Part shown: positions 33,493 to 42,559 of the stretch, piece by piece | How the letters are laid out: every line of letters begins with the position of its first letter | Position numbering within the stretch: position 1 is the stretch's first letter | Source of the DNA: HyVt-337 sp964428895 | GTDB taxonomy: Bacteria > Planctomycetota > Phycisphaerae > SM23-33 | DNA: 53,672 nucleotides | Assembly (NCBI GenBank): GCA_964428895.1 | Contig: CAYRZU010000016.1 | Span: forward strand, 1-53,672 | Reading direction: 5' to 3' | The notes under the pieces: model-generated | What the model saw: the letters and a program-made list of their open reading frames with translations, nothing else | Databases searched by the model: none | Told to the model about the DNA's origin: nothing | Made by a program: the position numbers and the translations under genes

Positions 33493-34800
33493 ATGGCCAC
33501 ACGACGCATCCTGATCATTGCACCGGAGTTTCCGCCCTCGGCCACCGTTGGCGCCAAGCGGCCGTCCAAGCTGGCGGCGCGGTGCGGCGAGTTCGGCTGG
33601 CAGCCGGCCGTGGTGACCATGGCCGAAGGCGACTACGAGATCACCGACCCCTCCAGTGTCACCGACGCCATCGCCGCGGTTCCGACCCATCGCGTGCCGT
33701 GCGGTAGCGTGTGGATTCACTCCGAACGGTGGCGACAGGCCAAGCCCGGCTTGCCTCGCCTGTGGGCCGGCGCCAAGCGGTGGTTCGCGCTCAAGACGCA
33801 ACGCTTCCTGCCGACCGACAAGTATTGGCCCTGGCCGAAACGGGCGGCCAAGCTGGCCGCCAAGCTCGTCCGCCGGCAGGACATTGACCTGATCTGGGCG
33901 ACCAGCCCGCCGCTGTCGGGGCCGGACCTGGCCTGGCGGATCTTCAAGCGGACGGGCGTGCCGTTCGTGGTCGACTATCGCGACGTGGTCTCCCAGCCCG
34001 CCGACGGCGACGTCCCCAAACATGTTCGCAAGTTCCTCAATCGCCAAGAGCTCATCCTGGCCGATGCGGCCGGCATTACAACCGTGGCGCCGTATCAGAT
34101 CGACGCGCTGAAGCGCAGCCACCCGCAGGTGGCCCAGACGCCGGCACGGCTGGTGACCAATTGGTTTGAAGCCGCCGACGCCGAGCCGGGCGCCTATCCG
34201 CCCATCGAGTTCGATTGGCCGACCGTGTTCCACGCCGGCAAGCTCTACGGCGGCACGCGACGGCTGGATGGATTGTTCGAGGGCATGGGGCTACTTCGAG
34301 ACGCGATGGGCGACCCAGGCCGACGTCCTCGGTTCCTGCACCTCGACCCGGAGGGCGTCAACCCGGGCCTCAAAGCCATCGTCGACGAGAAGGGGTTGGC
34401 CGACGTGGTCGACCTTCAGCCGGCAGCCAGCGAAACCGAGTTCCGCCGTCACTGCCGCGGCGCGGCGGTGTTGCTGTTGGTGGTGGGGCACACCCAAGGC
34501 GCGTTCGAGCACGCGCGGACCATTCCGGGCAAGCTGTATGAATACTTCGCGGCGTGTCGGCCGATCCTGGTGATCGGTCCGGACGATTGTGAAGCCGGCA
34601 AGATGGTCACCGACGCCCATCGAGGCCTGGCCGTGGCCGATGACGACCCACAGGCCATCGCCGGCGCGCTGACGACGTTGATGGCCGACGACGCGGGTGA
34701 TCGGTTCGACCTGTCGGTCGAGGCCGTCAGCCGCTACGAAGCCGCCGGCGTGATCTCGCAGATGTGCAGCTTCTTCGACGAGATCGTCGGAGCGGGCTAG
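33493..34800 (+). CDS. GT4-family glycosyltransferase
   Basis: GT-B fold retaining glycosyltransferase of 435 aa. The N-terminal domain starts ILIIAPEFPPSATVGAKRPSKLA, with the usual glycine/serine loop, and VVDYRDV later. The C-terminal domain is less canonical: TVFHAGKLYGGTRRLDG, then FEHARTIPGKLYEYFAACRPILVIG. The latter contains the EYFAACRP version of the usual E-x7-E nucleotide-sugar site. A long insertion (about 75-115) is basic. It stands alone between divergent and convergent genes, and its TAG stop shares CTAG with the aminotransferase. Donor and acceptor are unknown. Confidence 0.87.
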   Translation: MATRRILIIAPEFPPSATVGAKRPSKLAARCGEFGWQPAVVTMAEGDYEITDPSSVTDAIAAVPTHRVPCGSVWIHSERWRQAKPGLPRLWAGAKRWFALKTQRFLPTDKYWPWPKRAAKLAAKLVRRQDIDLIWATSPPLSGPDLAWRIFKRTGVPFVVDYRDVVSQPADGDVPKHVRKFLNRQELILADAAGITTVAPYQIDALKRSHPQVAQTPARLVTNWFEAADAEPGAYPPIEFDWPTVFHAGKLYGGTRRLDGLFEGMGLLRDAMGDPGRRPRFLHLDPEGVNPGLKAIVDEKGLADVVDLQPAASETEFRRHCRGAAVLLLVVGHTQGAFEHARTIPGKLYEYFAACRPILVIGPDDCEAGKMVTDAHRGLAVADDDPQAIAGALTTLMADDAGDRFDLSVEAVSRYEAAGVISQMCSFFDEIVGAG

Positions 34801-35900
34801 GCGTAGAACGCGTTGATGCTCTCAGCGACGAAGGCCACCTGCTCATCCGTCAGTTCGGGGAAGATCGGCAGGGCCAACACGTCCTGGGTCGCGGCCTCAC
34901 TGACCGGGAAATCCCCGTCGCCGTAACCAAGGCTCGCGAAGCACTCCTGCTGGTGCAGGCTGAGCGGGTAGTAGATGCCGGAACTGACGCCGCGCTCGGC
35001 CAGGAAGTCCTTGAGCTCGTCGCGCTTCTCGGCCCGGATCACGTACTGGTTGTAGATCGACTCGTTGCCCTCGGCGATCACGGGCGTGGTCACGCCGGCG
35101 CAGTCGGCCAGGAACTTGGTGTAGTTGGCGCCGTGGGCCCGCCGCCGAGCGGACCAATCCTCAAGATGCTTGAACTTGACCAGCAGGGCGGCCGCCTGAA
35201 GCGTGTCCAGCCGGAAGTTGCCGCCCACGTATTTGTGGTGGTAGCGGGTGGTCTCGCCGTGGTTGCGGAGCTTGCGAATCTTCTCGGCCAGCTCTTCATC
35301 GTTGGAGACCACCATGCCGCCGTCGCCGATGCCGCCGAGGTTCTTGGTCGGGTAGAAGCTAAAGCACCCCACCGTGCCGATTGAGCCGGCCCGCTTGCCT
35401 TTGTAGACCGAGCCGATCGCCTGGGCGCCGTCTTCAATCACCGGAAGGTTGTGCTTCGCGGCGACCGCCATGATCGCGTCCATGTCCGCCATCTGGCCGT
35501 ACAGATGGACGGGCATGATGGCTTTGGTATTGGGGGTGATGGCGGCCCCTATCTTGGCTGGGTCGATATTGAAGGTGACCGGGTCGATGTCCACGAACAC
35601 CGGGCGGGCGCCGGTCCGCCAAATGCTGCCGGCCGTGCCGAAGAACGTGAACGGCGGGCAGATCACCTCGTCGCCGGCCCCGATATCCAACGCCATCAGG
35701 CTGACCAGCAGCGCGTCGGTCCCACTGGATAGGCCTACCGCCGCCTTGCAGCCGCAGTAGTCGGCGATCTGGGCTTCCAGTTCGACAATCTCCGGTCCGT
35801 TGACGCAGCGCTGAGCGTCCAGCACCGGAACGATGGCGGCAATCACGTCCTCGCGGATCGCGGCGAACTGCTGCTTCAGGTCCAGGCCAGGTACGTCCAT
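34797..35900 (-). CDS. DegT/DnrJ/EryC1/StrS-family PLP aminotransferase
   Basis: PLP-dependent sugar aminotransferase acting on a nucleotide-linked keto-sugar. The 367-aa protein has SSGTDALLVSLMALDIGAGD, CPPFTFFGTAGSI, EDGAQAIGSVYKGKRAGSIG and FSFYPTKNLGGIGDGGMVV, in which the Lys of TKNLG binds PLP. The C-terminus has ADKNFL-like GIYYPLSLHQQECF. ATG 35900 is chosen because GGAGGA sits 7 nt upstream; the open frame continues higher without a site. Sequence style is closest to WecE/FdtB/QdtB-like transaminases. The regiochemistry of transamination is not deducible. Confidence 0.93.
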   Translation of the reverse strand: MDVPGLDLKQQFAAIREDVIAAIVPVLDAQRCVNGPEIVELEAQIADYCGCKAAVGLSSGTDALLVSLMALDIGAGDEVICPPFTFFGTAGSIWRTGARPVFVDIDPVTFNIDPAKIGAAITPNTKAIMPVHLYGQMADMDAIMAVAAKHNLPVIEDGAQAIGSVYKGKRAGSIGTVGCFSFYPTKNLGGIGDGGMVVSNDEELAEKIRKLRNHGETTRYHHKYVGGNFRLDTLQAAALLVKFKHLEDWSARRRAHGANYTKFLADCAGVTTPVIAEGNESIYNQYVIRAEKRDELKDFLAERGVSSGIYYPLSLHQQECFASLGYGDGDFPVSEAATQDVLALPIFPELTDEQVAFVAESINAFYA

Positions 35901-36143
35901 GATGGGTCCTCCGCCGGGGCGGGTTGGCATTCGTTCATCCCGTCTGTGGGATGGGCTGCACAATCTACCGATGCGGTCTGCGTCTCACAAGCCAAATCGC
36001 GCGCGATTCAAGAACCCCGCCGGCCGATTGAGCGTACCATTGAACGGAGGCGGTCTGCGCCGGCAGAGCGGGCCGGAGAAGACGGCATTAGATTCACGCA
36101 ATCGCGGTGAGTATGACGATTTTCACCTCGGAAGGACTAACGC
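35901..36143. other. Divergent intergenic region
   Basis: A 243-bp gap between the minus-strand aminotransferase and the plus-strand GT2 gene. I see ribosome-binding sites at both ends (GGAGGA for the former, GAAGGA at 36131-36136 for the latter) but no well-spaced -35/-10 pair and no strong hairpin. Confidence 0.4.
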
Positions 36144-37082
36144 GTGACAGACGCAGACAGACCCCATTTCAGTATCGTTATTGCGGTTCGCAACCGCGAA
36201 GTTGCCATCGTGCGCTGCCTCAAAGCTATTTTGGGTCAGGACTTCCAGGATATCGAGGTCCTGCCGGTCGACGGCAATAGCACCGACGGTACGGTGGCGG
36301 CCATTGAGGCCGTCGGCGACCCGCGCGTGCGGGTGATGGTCGAAACGGAGAACTCCGGCATGTGGGGGGCTCGGATTCTGGGCTTCAGCCAGGCCCGGGG
36401 CCGGTGGGTCATTATGTTCGACAGCGACGACGAGATGACCGAGGGCTCCCTGCGCCGCCTTTACGACCGAACGGTCGCCGCCCCCGATGACGTGGGCATC
36501 ATCGGCGCCAGTTACCGCGACGATGACGGCAACATCCATCCCTCGCCGCCGTTCCCGGAAGGTCCCTTCGGCCTAGCCGAGAATATGGCCTGGCTGGACC
36601 GCATCGAACGGGCCGACTACGTCCACGTCTTCCGCAAGGAACTGCTGGACAGCGTGGAACTGCCTCCCCCGCTCGGGCAGGGCAATTACTTCGAACTGAA
36701 GGCGTTTGACAACTGGCGCAAGGATATCTCCACGGACGTGTGCGGCCTGTACCACATCGACGCGGTCGACCGCCTTTCGGGTAAGGGCAAGAAGTTCAAC
36801 GTGGAGCTTTTCGTTTTGAAGTCCGGTCAATCGGCGCAGGTCTATGACCGAATTCTTAGTGAGTACGGTGCGCGCCTAAAGGCAGATGCCCCCCGATTTT
36901 ACCGAGGCACGAACCGCCAGGCCGGGCTGGCCCACATGGCGGCCGGCCATCGCGGGCGGGGTGCCCGGCGGATGCTGGCGTACCTGGCTCGCAAGCCGGT
37001 GGACCTCAAGGCCTGGGGCCTGCTGGTCTTTGGCTTGGTCGGGCCGCGGGCGATGGTCTGGGCCCGGCAGCGTTTCACGTAG
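36144..37082 (+). CDS. GT2-family glycosyltransferase
   Basis: Inverting GT-A glycosyltransferase of 312 aa. It begins FSIVIAVRNREVAIVRCLKA, has VDGNSTDGTVAAIE for the nucleotide and the metal-binding motif in IMFDSDDEMT (DxDD). A domain of about 90 residues follows, then a hydrophobic-basic C-terminus (GLLVFGLVGPRAMVWARQRF) that may touch the membrane. GTG 36144 is supported by GAAGGA with a 7-nt spacer. It is the first gene of the long plus-strand glycan operon. Confidence 0.9.
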   Translation: MTDADRPHFSIVIAVRNREVAIVRCLKAILGQDFQDIEVLPVDGNSTDGTVAAIEAVGDPRVRVMVETENSGMWGARILGFSQARGRWVIMFDSDDEMTEGSLRRLYDRTVAAPDDVGIIGASYRDDDGNIHPSPPFPEGPFGLAENMAWLDRIERADYVHVFRKELLDSVELPPPLGQGNYFELKAFDNWRKDISTDVCGLYHIDAVDRLSGKGKKFNVELFVLKSGQSAQVYDRILSEYGARLKADAPRFYRGTNRQAGLAHMAAGHRGRGARRMLAYLARKPVDLKAWGLLVFGLVGPRAMVWARQRFT

Positions 37083-37132
37083 TTGGACCGTAGCGGTCGT
37101 CACTCCGGCGGCGACCGACCCGACAACATCGA

Positions 37133-38560
37133 ATGACACACGCTACCGCCAATCCGCAGCAGTGGGAGGGGACATGGGAACTGCCCTATCAGCCTTCGGC
37201 GCGCCCGCAAGTGTCGCTGCTGGTGAAGGTGCTGATGAGCCTGTTTGTCATTGGCGTGGTGGCGGTCTCCGAGCAGCCCATCTGGAACTGGGTGGTCAAG
37301 GCCTTGGGCATCCTGATGGCCATCGCCTATCTGATGAACATCTGGCGGACCAAGATGCGGGTTCTTCCCGAGGCGATGCTCTACATGTTCTTCATCGCCT
37401 GGTCGTTGGCTGCCTTGCCGGTGGTCAAGGTCCCGACCGTCTATTGGATCAAGTTCCAGACCATCGTGATGGTCTGCGTCCTGGTGACGGTGGTGTCGGG
37501 CCTGACGACGTCCCGCAAGACGTTGACCCTGATGGTGGTCAGCTTCCTGATTGGGGCGTTCATTCTGGCGGCGATGGCATTTCTCAGCGGCGGCTTTGTT
37601 CGGGAGACCGGAACGTACGGCTCCTACGCCGACGCGACCGAAACGCAATCCCACACTCGGCTGAGTTGGGGCATGAACCCCAACGGGTTCGGCCGCATGA
37701 TGGTGATGGGGTGCCTGTCGATTGGATACCTGTGGTTGGTCTTGCCGAAACGCCGCCGTTTTCTGCGGATGTTCATCCTCGTGCCGATGATGCTGATCAT
37801 GATCGCCACGTGTATCCACAGCGGATCGCGGTTCTCGATCTTGATGATGGGTGTGGCGGCGCTGGGCTTCTTCTTCTGGGGATACCGTCAAGAAGTGAAG
37901 CGGAATCCCGCCATGATCCTCTACGTGGTCGCGGCGTTGGCGGTGCTGATGGTGTTTGCCATCTTCGTCGGTAAGGATTCGATCGGTTTCGCCCGGATGG
38001 GCCGCACCGTAAAGGGCCTGTCCGAAGGCAGCGAAGATGGCGCGGGGTTGGGGCGAATCTACATTGTTCTGAACTCGCTGGAGGTCTTCCTGGATAACAT
38101 CATTCTTGGCGTCGGCCTGGAGCAGTATCGCTTCTACGACCGAACCGGCCACGTTGCGCACAACGAGTACGGCGAAGTCGGCGCCAATACCGGGCTGATC
38201 GGCTTCTGTCTCTACTTCTCGATTTGGGCCCTGATGATCATTCGGTCGGGGCGGATGATCAAACGATCTCCGGACCCGATTGACCAACGCATTGGCGGCA
38301 TCTATCGGTCGTTTGTGTTCGTTCTATTGTTCTCAGGTCTGGGCGCCCCAATGTACATGACCAAGTGGGTTTGGTCGTTGATGGCGGCTTTCATCGGCTA
38401 CGCCGCGACGGTCGAAGACGATATCAAGATCTGGCGCGGCCAGCAGCATTGGTGGACGGTCCAGCAACAGCAGATGCTGGCGGCCCAGGCGGCGTGGCGA
38501 CAATCGCAGCTGACCCAGCCGGCCGAGGCTGCCGACGAACCCAGCGCGGGAGCGTCATGA
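37133..38560 (+). CDS. O-antigen ligase/polymerase (Wzy/WaaL-type)
   Basis: Inner-membrane polymerase or ligase that joins lipid-linked repeat units. The 475-aa protein has about 11 hydrophobic segments. A large outside loop contains the family element HNEYGEVGANTGLIGFCLYF (about 343-362), preceded by GVGLEQYR. NPNGFGRMMVMG and SGSRFSILMMGVAAL are also typical of the Wzy_C family. The C-terminal 45 residues are Gln/Ala rich and soluble (QQQQML). Its stop overlaps the next ATG (ATGA). Polymerase and ligase cannot be separated by sequence. Confidence 0.9.
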   Translation: MTHATANPQQWEGTWELPYQPSARPQVSLLVKVLMSLFVIGVVAVSEQPIWNWVVKALGILMAIAYLMNIWRTKMRVLPEAMLYMFFIAWSLAALPVVKVPTVYWIKFQTIVMVCVLVTVVSGLTTSRKTLTLMVVSFLIGAFILAAMAFLSGGFVRETGTYGSYADATETQSHTRLSWGMNPNGFGRMMVMGCLSIGYLWLVLPKRRRFLRMFILVPMMLIMIATCIHSGSRFSILMMGVAALGFFFWGYRQEVKRNPAMILYVVAALAVLMVFAIFVGKDSIGFARMGRTVKGLSEGSEDGAGLGRIYIVLNSLEVFLDNIILGVGLEQYRFYDRTGHVAHNEYGEVGANTGLIGFCLYFSIWALMIIRSGRMIKRSPDPIDQRIGGIYRSFVFVLLFSGLGAPMYMTKWVWSLMAAFIGYAATVEDDIKIWRGQQHWWTVQQQQMLAAQAAWRQSQLTQPAEAADEPSAGAS

Positions 38561-39699
38561 GCGAGCAACAACCATGGCGCGTCCTGCACGTGATCGCTCA
38601 ACTCACTCACGGCGGGGCCGAGTTTCAACTCAAGGGACTCGTTCAGCACGGCACGGGCGCCGACGTCGAGCACGCCGTGGCCTGCCTATGGCGCACCGGG
38701 GCCGATGATATCATCCAACCCATTCGCGACGCCGGACGCGAGGTGTTCTTCCTGGACAAGAAGCGGGGCCTCGACCTCGGCGTGGTCCGCCGCCTGGCTA
38801 GGCTGATTCGCTCTTGGCAGCCGGACGTGGTCCACACCTGGCTGATGAGCGCCGGGCTGTGGGGGCGCCTGGCGACGGTGCTGGCCCCGGGCCCGGCCGT
38901 GGTGGCGGCCTTTCGAGGTGAGCAAATGCACCGCTGGCCGGGCGGGAAGTTTCTCGACCGCTGGCTCGACCGACGCACCGACATGTGCATCGTCAATTCC
39001 AAGCGCCTGCAGATGATTCTGGCCGATCGGCTCGGCCGAGCGCCGGAAACCATTCCGGTCGTAGTCAACGGCCTCGACGCTTCACGCTTCACACCCGGTC
39101 AGCCTTCCGCCGGCGAGCGGCGCCGGCTCGGCCTGCCCGCCGACGGGCTGATCGTGACCATGGTCGGCACGATTCGGCCGATCAAGAACTGGCCTCTCTT
39201 CATCGAGGTGGCCCGCAAGGTCTGCGCCGAGACCCCCGACGTGCATTTTGTGGGCGTCGGTGGCGGCCCGGGCGACGACGATATGCTCGCCGAGCTCCGC
39301 GCGTCCGCCAACGACCTGGATCGCCTGCACCTGCTTGGCAAGCGTACCGACGTTCCAGACATCCTCGCCCAAAGCGACCTGTTTATGCTGACCAGTGACT
39401 TCGAGGGCATGCCCAACGCCATCCTGGAGGCGATGGCCGCCGGGCTTCCGGTGGTCGCCACCCGTTGCAGCGGCACGGTGGAAGTGGTCCTCGATGGGCA
39501 GACCGGTTTCCTGGCCGCCGTCGGCGACGCCGACGGATTGGCCGACCACGTTCGTCGTTGCCTGGCCGACGCCGACCTTCGGGCCTCCCTCGGAGGGGCC
39601 AGCCGGCAGCGCGTGTTGGCGGAGTTCTCCTTCGAGAACATGGCGGCCGGCCATCGCCAGGCCTACGTGGCGGCGATGGCCCGGCGGGGGGAACGTTGA
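38557..39699 (+). CDS. GT4-family glycosyltransferase
   Basis: GT-B glycosyltransferase of 380 aa. The N-terminal domain has VLHVIAQLTHGGAEFQLKGL; the central part has TWLMSAGLWGRL and VVAAFRGEQ. The donor domain has GTIRPIKNWPLFIEVA, HLLGKRTDVPDILAQSDLFM and FEGMPNAILEAMAAGLPVVA, the latter with the E-x7-E nucleotide-sugar motif. The start is fixed by the ATGA overlap with the polymerase gene. The donor is unknown. Confidence 0.93.
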   Translation: MSEQQPWRVLHVIAQLTHGGAEFQLKGLVQHGTGADVEHAVACLWRTGADDIIQPIRDAGREVFFLDKKRGLDLGVVRRLARLIRSWQPDVVHTWLMSAGLWGRLATVLAPGPAVVAAFRGEQMHRWPGGKFLDRWLDRRTDMCIVNSKRLQMILADRLGRAPETIPVVVNGLDASRFTPGQPSAGERRRLGLPADGLIVTMVGTIRPIKNWPLFIEVARKVCAETPDVHFVGVGGGPGDDDMLAELRASANDLDRLHLLGKRTDVPDILAQSDLFMLTSDFEGMPNAILEAMAAGLPVVATRCSGTVEVVLDGQTGFLAAVGDADGLADHVRRCLADADLRASLGGASRQRVLAEFSFENMAAGHRQAYVAAMARRGER

Positions 39700-39725
39700 T
39701 TTCGCAGGCCCCCGGCGGCTAGGAT
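39696..39725 (+). promoter_or_regulatory. Putative internal promoter before the GT39-like gene
   Basis: TTGATT and TAGGAT with an 18-bp spacer, overlapping the end of the GT4 gene. It leaves a leader of about 50 nt to ATG 39781. Confidence 0.35.
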
Positions 39726-39780
39726 ACCCACGCCCGATGTCAACCCGCCACCTCGTTGGCTAGTGCAGAGGATTGTTTGC

Positions 39781-41112
39781 ATGGCAAGTCGCCTGGGTCG
39801 TCTCTTCCAGTCACGCTGGACCTTCCTGGTCATCCTCCTTCTCGGTTTGGCCATTCGCCTGGCCGTGGTCGTCGCCGCCGACGGCCCCGTCGAGTCCGGC
39901 ATCTCCGATGAAATGGTCGCCTCGGCCCAGCGGTTCCTGGACGGCGACATGACCGATCCGTATCGCCCGCCCGGGCTGGCCCTCTATCTGGCGAGCTTCT
40001 TCAGTCTGTTCGGCGATTCGCCGGCGACCGCCGCGGCGGCCATGCTGGTGCTGCACGTTCTGCTGACGGTGTTGGTCTACGTGTTGGGTTCGGCTCTGGC
40101 TGACCGTCGGGCGGGCAACATCGCGGCGCTGCTGGTGGCGATGACACCATCGTTGGTGCTGCTGTCGGTGTCGACCCAGGCTTACTTGCTGGTGGCAACG
40201 GCCTTGGCGGCGGGAGTGTACCTGACGCTGCTGTCGCAGGCCCGCATCGGGCCGGTGCTGGCGCTGGCCGGCGGCGTGGCGTTCGGCATTGCCGTTCTGG
40301 CCGAGCCGTTCGTGATCGTGCTGGCCCTGATCTGGCCCGGCTATCTGTTGATCCGTCGCCACCGGCCCGTTACGGCCGTGCTCAGCCTGGTCGGTGTGCT
40401 GACGGTGGTTGGCGTCTGGGCCGTCCAGGTCCATCGCGAGACCGACCGCTGGGTGTTCGTCAATCACGACTGGGGCAAGACGATCTTCCTGGGCAACAAT
40501 GAATGGACGCCCATGTACCGGACCACCTACCTCGGCTCGGCCCGGCCGGACTTCCCCGGCTTCGACGACCTGGAGGATCTCGCCGCCGTCTACGAACAAC
40601 ACCCGCTGCCGGCGCAGATGGAGCTGTTCCGCGATCACGGTTTTCGGCACATCGCGGATCGGCCGGACCTTTTCGCCCTGCGAATTGCCAGCCGCCTGCG
40701 GTCGCTGGCCGGCTTCCAGACGCTGGGTGGCGCGACCACACAAGGCCAGACCGGCTCCAACATCAAAGGCTACGGCGTGATGGCCCTGGATGCGCTAGTA
40801 TGGGCGGTGGTGGCGCTGGGGACAGTGTACCTATTCATGCTGCCGTCCCCGGGGCCGGGCCATGCCGCCCGCTCTCTCGGCCGTCTGATCGTGCTGTTCG
40901 CCGTGCCGTATTGGCTCTTCTACGCTCACGGTAATCATCACCTGGCGATCATGCCGATTATGGCGGTACTGACCGGCGTGGCTGTTGCGCGTCGGTCACT
41001 GGTCTCGATCGCCGGGCCCGCGAAGGCCCGTGGCCGTTGGTTGGCCGCGATCGTTCTACTCGCGTTCGTCTTCGTCCAGATTGAATGGGCCTATTGGAAT
41101 ATGCAGGGCTAG
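39781..41112 (+). CDS. GT39/ArnT-like membrane glycosyltransferase
   Basis: GT-C fold membrane enzyme that would use a polyprenyl-linked sugar. The 443-aa protein has about 10 hydrophobic segments. The first outside loop carries the acidic pair expected of GT-C catalysis (DGPVESGISDEMV, about 34-46), followed by DPYRPPGLALYLASFFSLFG and a long run of helices. A large loop (about 215-310) contains NNEWTPMYRTTYLG. ATG 39781 is supported by AGAGGA 8 nt upstream; GTG 39763 is the alternative. The fold call is good; the sugar and acceptor are unknown. Confidence 0.83.
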   Translation: MASRLGRLFQSRWTFLVILLLGLAIRLAVVVAADGPVESGISDEMVASAQRFLDGDMTDPYRPPGLALYLASFFSLFGDSPATAAAAMLVLHVLLTVLVYVLGSALADRRAGNIAALLVAMTPSLVLLSVSTQAYLLVATALAAGVYLTLLSQARIGPVLALAGGVAFGIAVLAEPFVIVLALIWPGYLLIRRHRPVTAVLSLVGVLTVVGVWAVQVHRETDRWVFVNHDWGKTIFLGNNEWTPMYRTTYLGSARPDFPGFDDLEDLAAVYEQHPLPAQMELFRDHGFRHIADRPDLFALRIASRLRSLAGFQTLGGATTQGQTGSNIKGYGVMALDALVWAVVALGTVYLFMLPSPGPGHAARSLGRLIVLFAVPYWLFYAHGNHHLAIMPIMAVLTGVAVARRSLVSIAGPAKARGRWLAAIVLLAFVFVQIEWAYWNMQG

Positions 41113-41122
41113 CTAGCTACCG

Positions 41123-42559
41123 ATGATCGCCAACACCTACATCTTCTGGCTGTTCTTCGCCGCGGTGTTCGTGGCCTACCGACTGCTCGGCCGCCGCCAC
41201 CGTTGGCAGAACCTCATGCTGCTGGTCGCCAGCTACTACTTCTACAGCCACGTGCACTGGGCGTTGGTGGTGCTGCTATTCATCTGCACCGCCGCGTGCT
41301 ACCTGGCTGGGCTCGGCATCGCCCGAAGTCCTACCGATCGCGGCAAGAAGGGCTGGGTCGCCCTGGGGGTGCTCGTCAGCCTGGGTATTCTGGGCTTCTT
41401 CAAGTATTACAACTTCTTCGCCGGCGAGGTCGCGGGTCTGCTGGAGCAGGCGGGGCTGGGCATCAGTCGCTCGACCGTTACGCTGCAGTTGATCCCGGCG
41501 GTCGGCATTAGCTTCTTCGCCTTCAAGGCCATCAGCTACGTGGTGGACGTCTATCGAGGCGAACTGGCCCCCACCAAGCGGTTCGTGGACTTCGCGCTGT
41601 TCGTGGGATTCTTCCCGGCCTTGCTGGCTGGCCCCATCGACCGGGCCAAAACGCTCTTGCCGCAAATCCACGACGCGCGCCCCAAACGCCACGACAACTT
41701 CTCCACCGGTTTGTACCTGGTGCTGTTCGGCCTCTTCAAGAAGATGGTCATCGCCGACAACATGGCCGCGATCGCCACGCCGATCTTCAACGCCGAGGTC
41801 GGGAGCCTGTCGGGTTCGGAAGTCCTATTGGGTGTCTACGCCTACACGCTTCAGATCTACGGCGACTTCGCCGGCTACAGCGACATCGCCCGCGGCATCG
41901 CCCGCTGGCTGGGTTTTGATCTTGTCGTCAACTTCCGCATGCCCTACCTGGCGACCACGCCCAGCGACTTCTGGAACCGTTGGCACATCAGCCTGTCCAG
42001 TTGGCTGCGCGACTATTTGTACATTCCGCTGGGCGGCAATCGTGGCGGGCGGTTCGGCACCTATCGCAACCTGATGCTGACCATGATTCTGGGCGGCCTG
42101 TGGCACGGCGAGAACTGGACCTTCATCTTCTGGGGGGCGTTCCACGGGTTTATCTTGTGCGCGTATCGCGTGCTGGGCTTCCGCAACGACGTGACGCGCG
42201 GCAAGGGGTTCGCCCCCCCGTGGGCCAGGGCGATCGGCATGGGGGTGATGTTCCACCTGGTGGCGCTGGGGTGGCTGATGTTTAACGCGCATTCGATGAC
42301 CCAGGTTGGTCAAATGCTGGCCCAATTGGTGACCGCCTTTGCCTGGTCGCCGATCTCGACCGCCATCGTGGCGCAGATTCTGCTGCTGGCGGGGCCCGCG
42401 CTGCTGTACGAGTATTGGCTGCACCGGAAGGATGACGACATCATGGCCCTGACCAAGACCCACTGGCTGCCGAGAGCGGCGGCCTACTCCTATATGGCCC
42501 TGATGCTGTTGGTGTTCTGGCCCGAGGAAAGCTATGCCTTCATCTACTTCAACTTTTAG
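41123..42559 (+). CDS. MBOAT-family O-acyltransferase (AlgI/PatA-like)
   Basis: Membrane-bound O-acyltransferase thought to pass acetyl groups across the inner membrane to a periplasmic partner for glycan O-acetylation. The 478-aa protein has about 11 hydrophobic segments. Typical elements are GISFFAFKAISYVVDVYRG, FFPALLAGPIDRAKTLLP, DFWNRWHISLSSWLRDY, YIPLGGNRGG and GGLWHGENWTFIFWG, with the catalytic His in LWHG. The next gene encodes the likely SGNH partner and overlaps by 26 bp. Confidence 0.94.
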   Translation: MIANTYIFWLFFAAVFVAYRLLGRRHRWQNLMLLVASYYFYSHVHWALVVLLFICTAACYLAGLGIARSPTDRGKKGWVALGVLVSLGILGFFKYYNFFAGEVAGLLEQAGLGISRSTVTLQLIPAVGISFFAFKAISYVVDVYRGELAPTKRFVDFALFVGFFPALLAGPIDRAKTLLPQIHDARPKRHDNFSTGLYLVLFGLFKKMVIADNMAAIATPIFNAEVGSLSGSEVLLGVYAYTLQIYGDFAGYSDIARGIARWLGFDLVVNFRMPYLATTPSDFWNRWHISLSSWLRDYLYIPLGGNRGGRFGTYRNLMLTMILGGLWHGENWTFIFWGAFHGFILCAYRVLGFRNDVTRGKGFAPPWARAIGMGVMFHLVALGWLMFNAHSMTQVGQMLAQLVTAFAWSPISTAIVAQILLLAGPALLYEYWLHRKDDDIMALTKTHWLPRAAAYSYMALMLLVFWPEESYAFIYFNF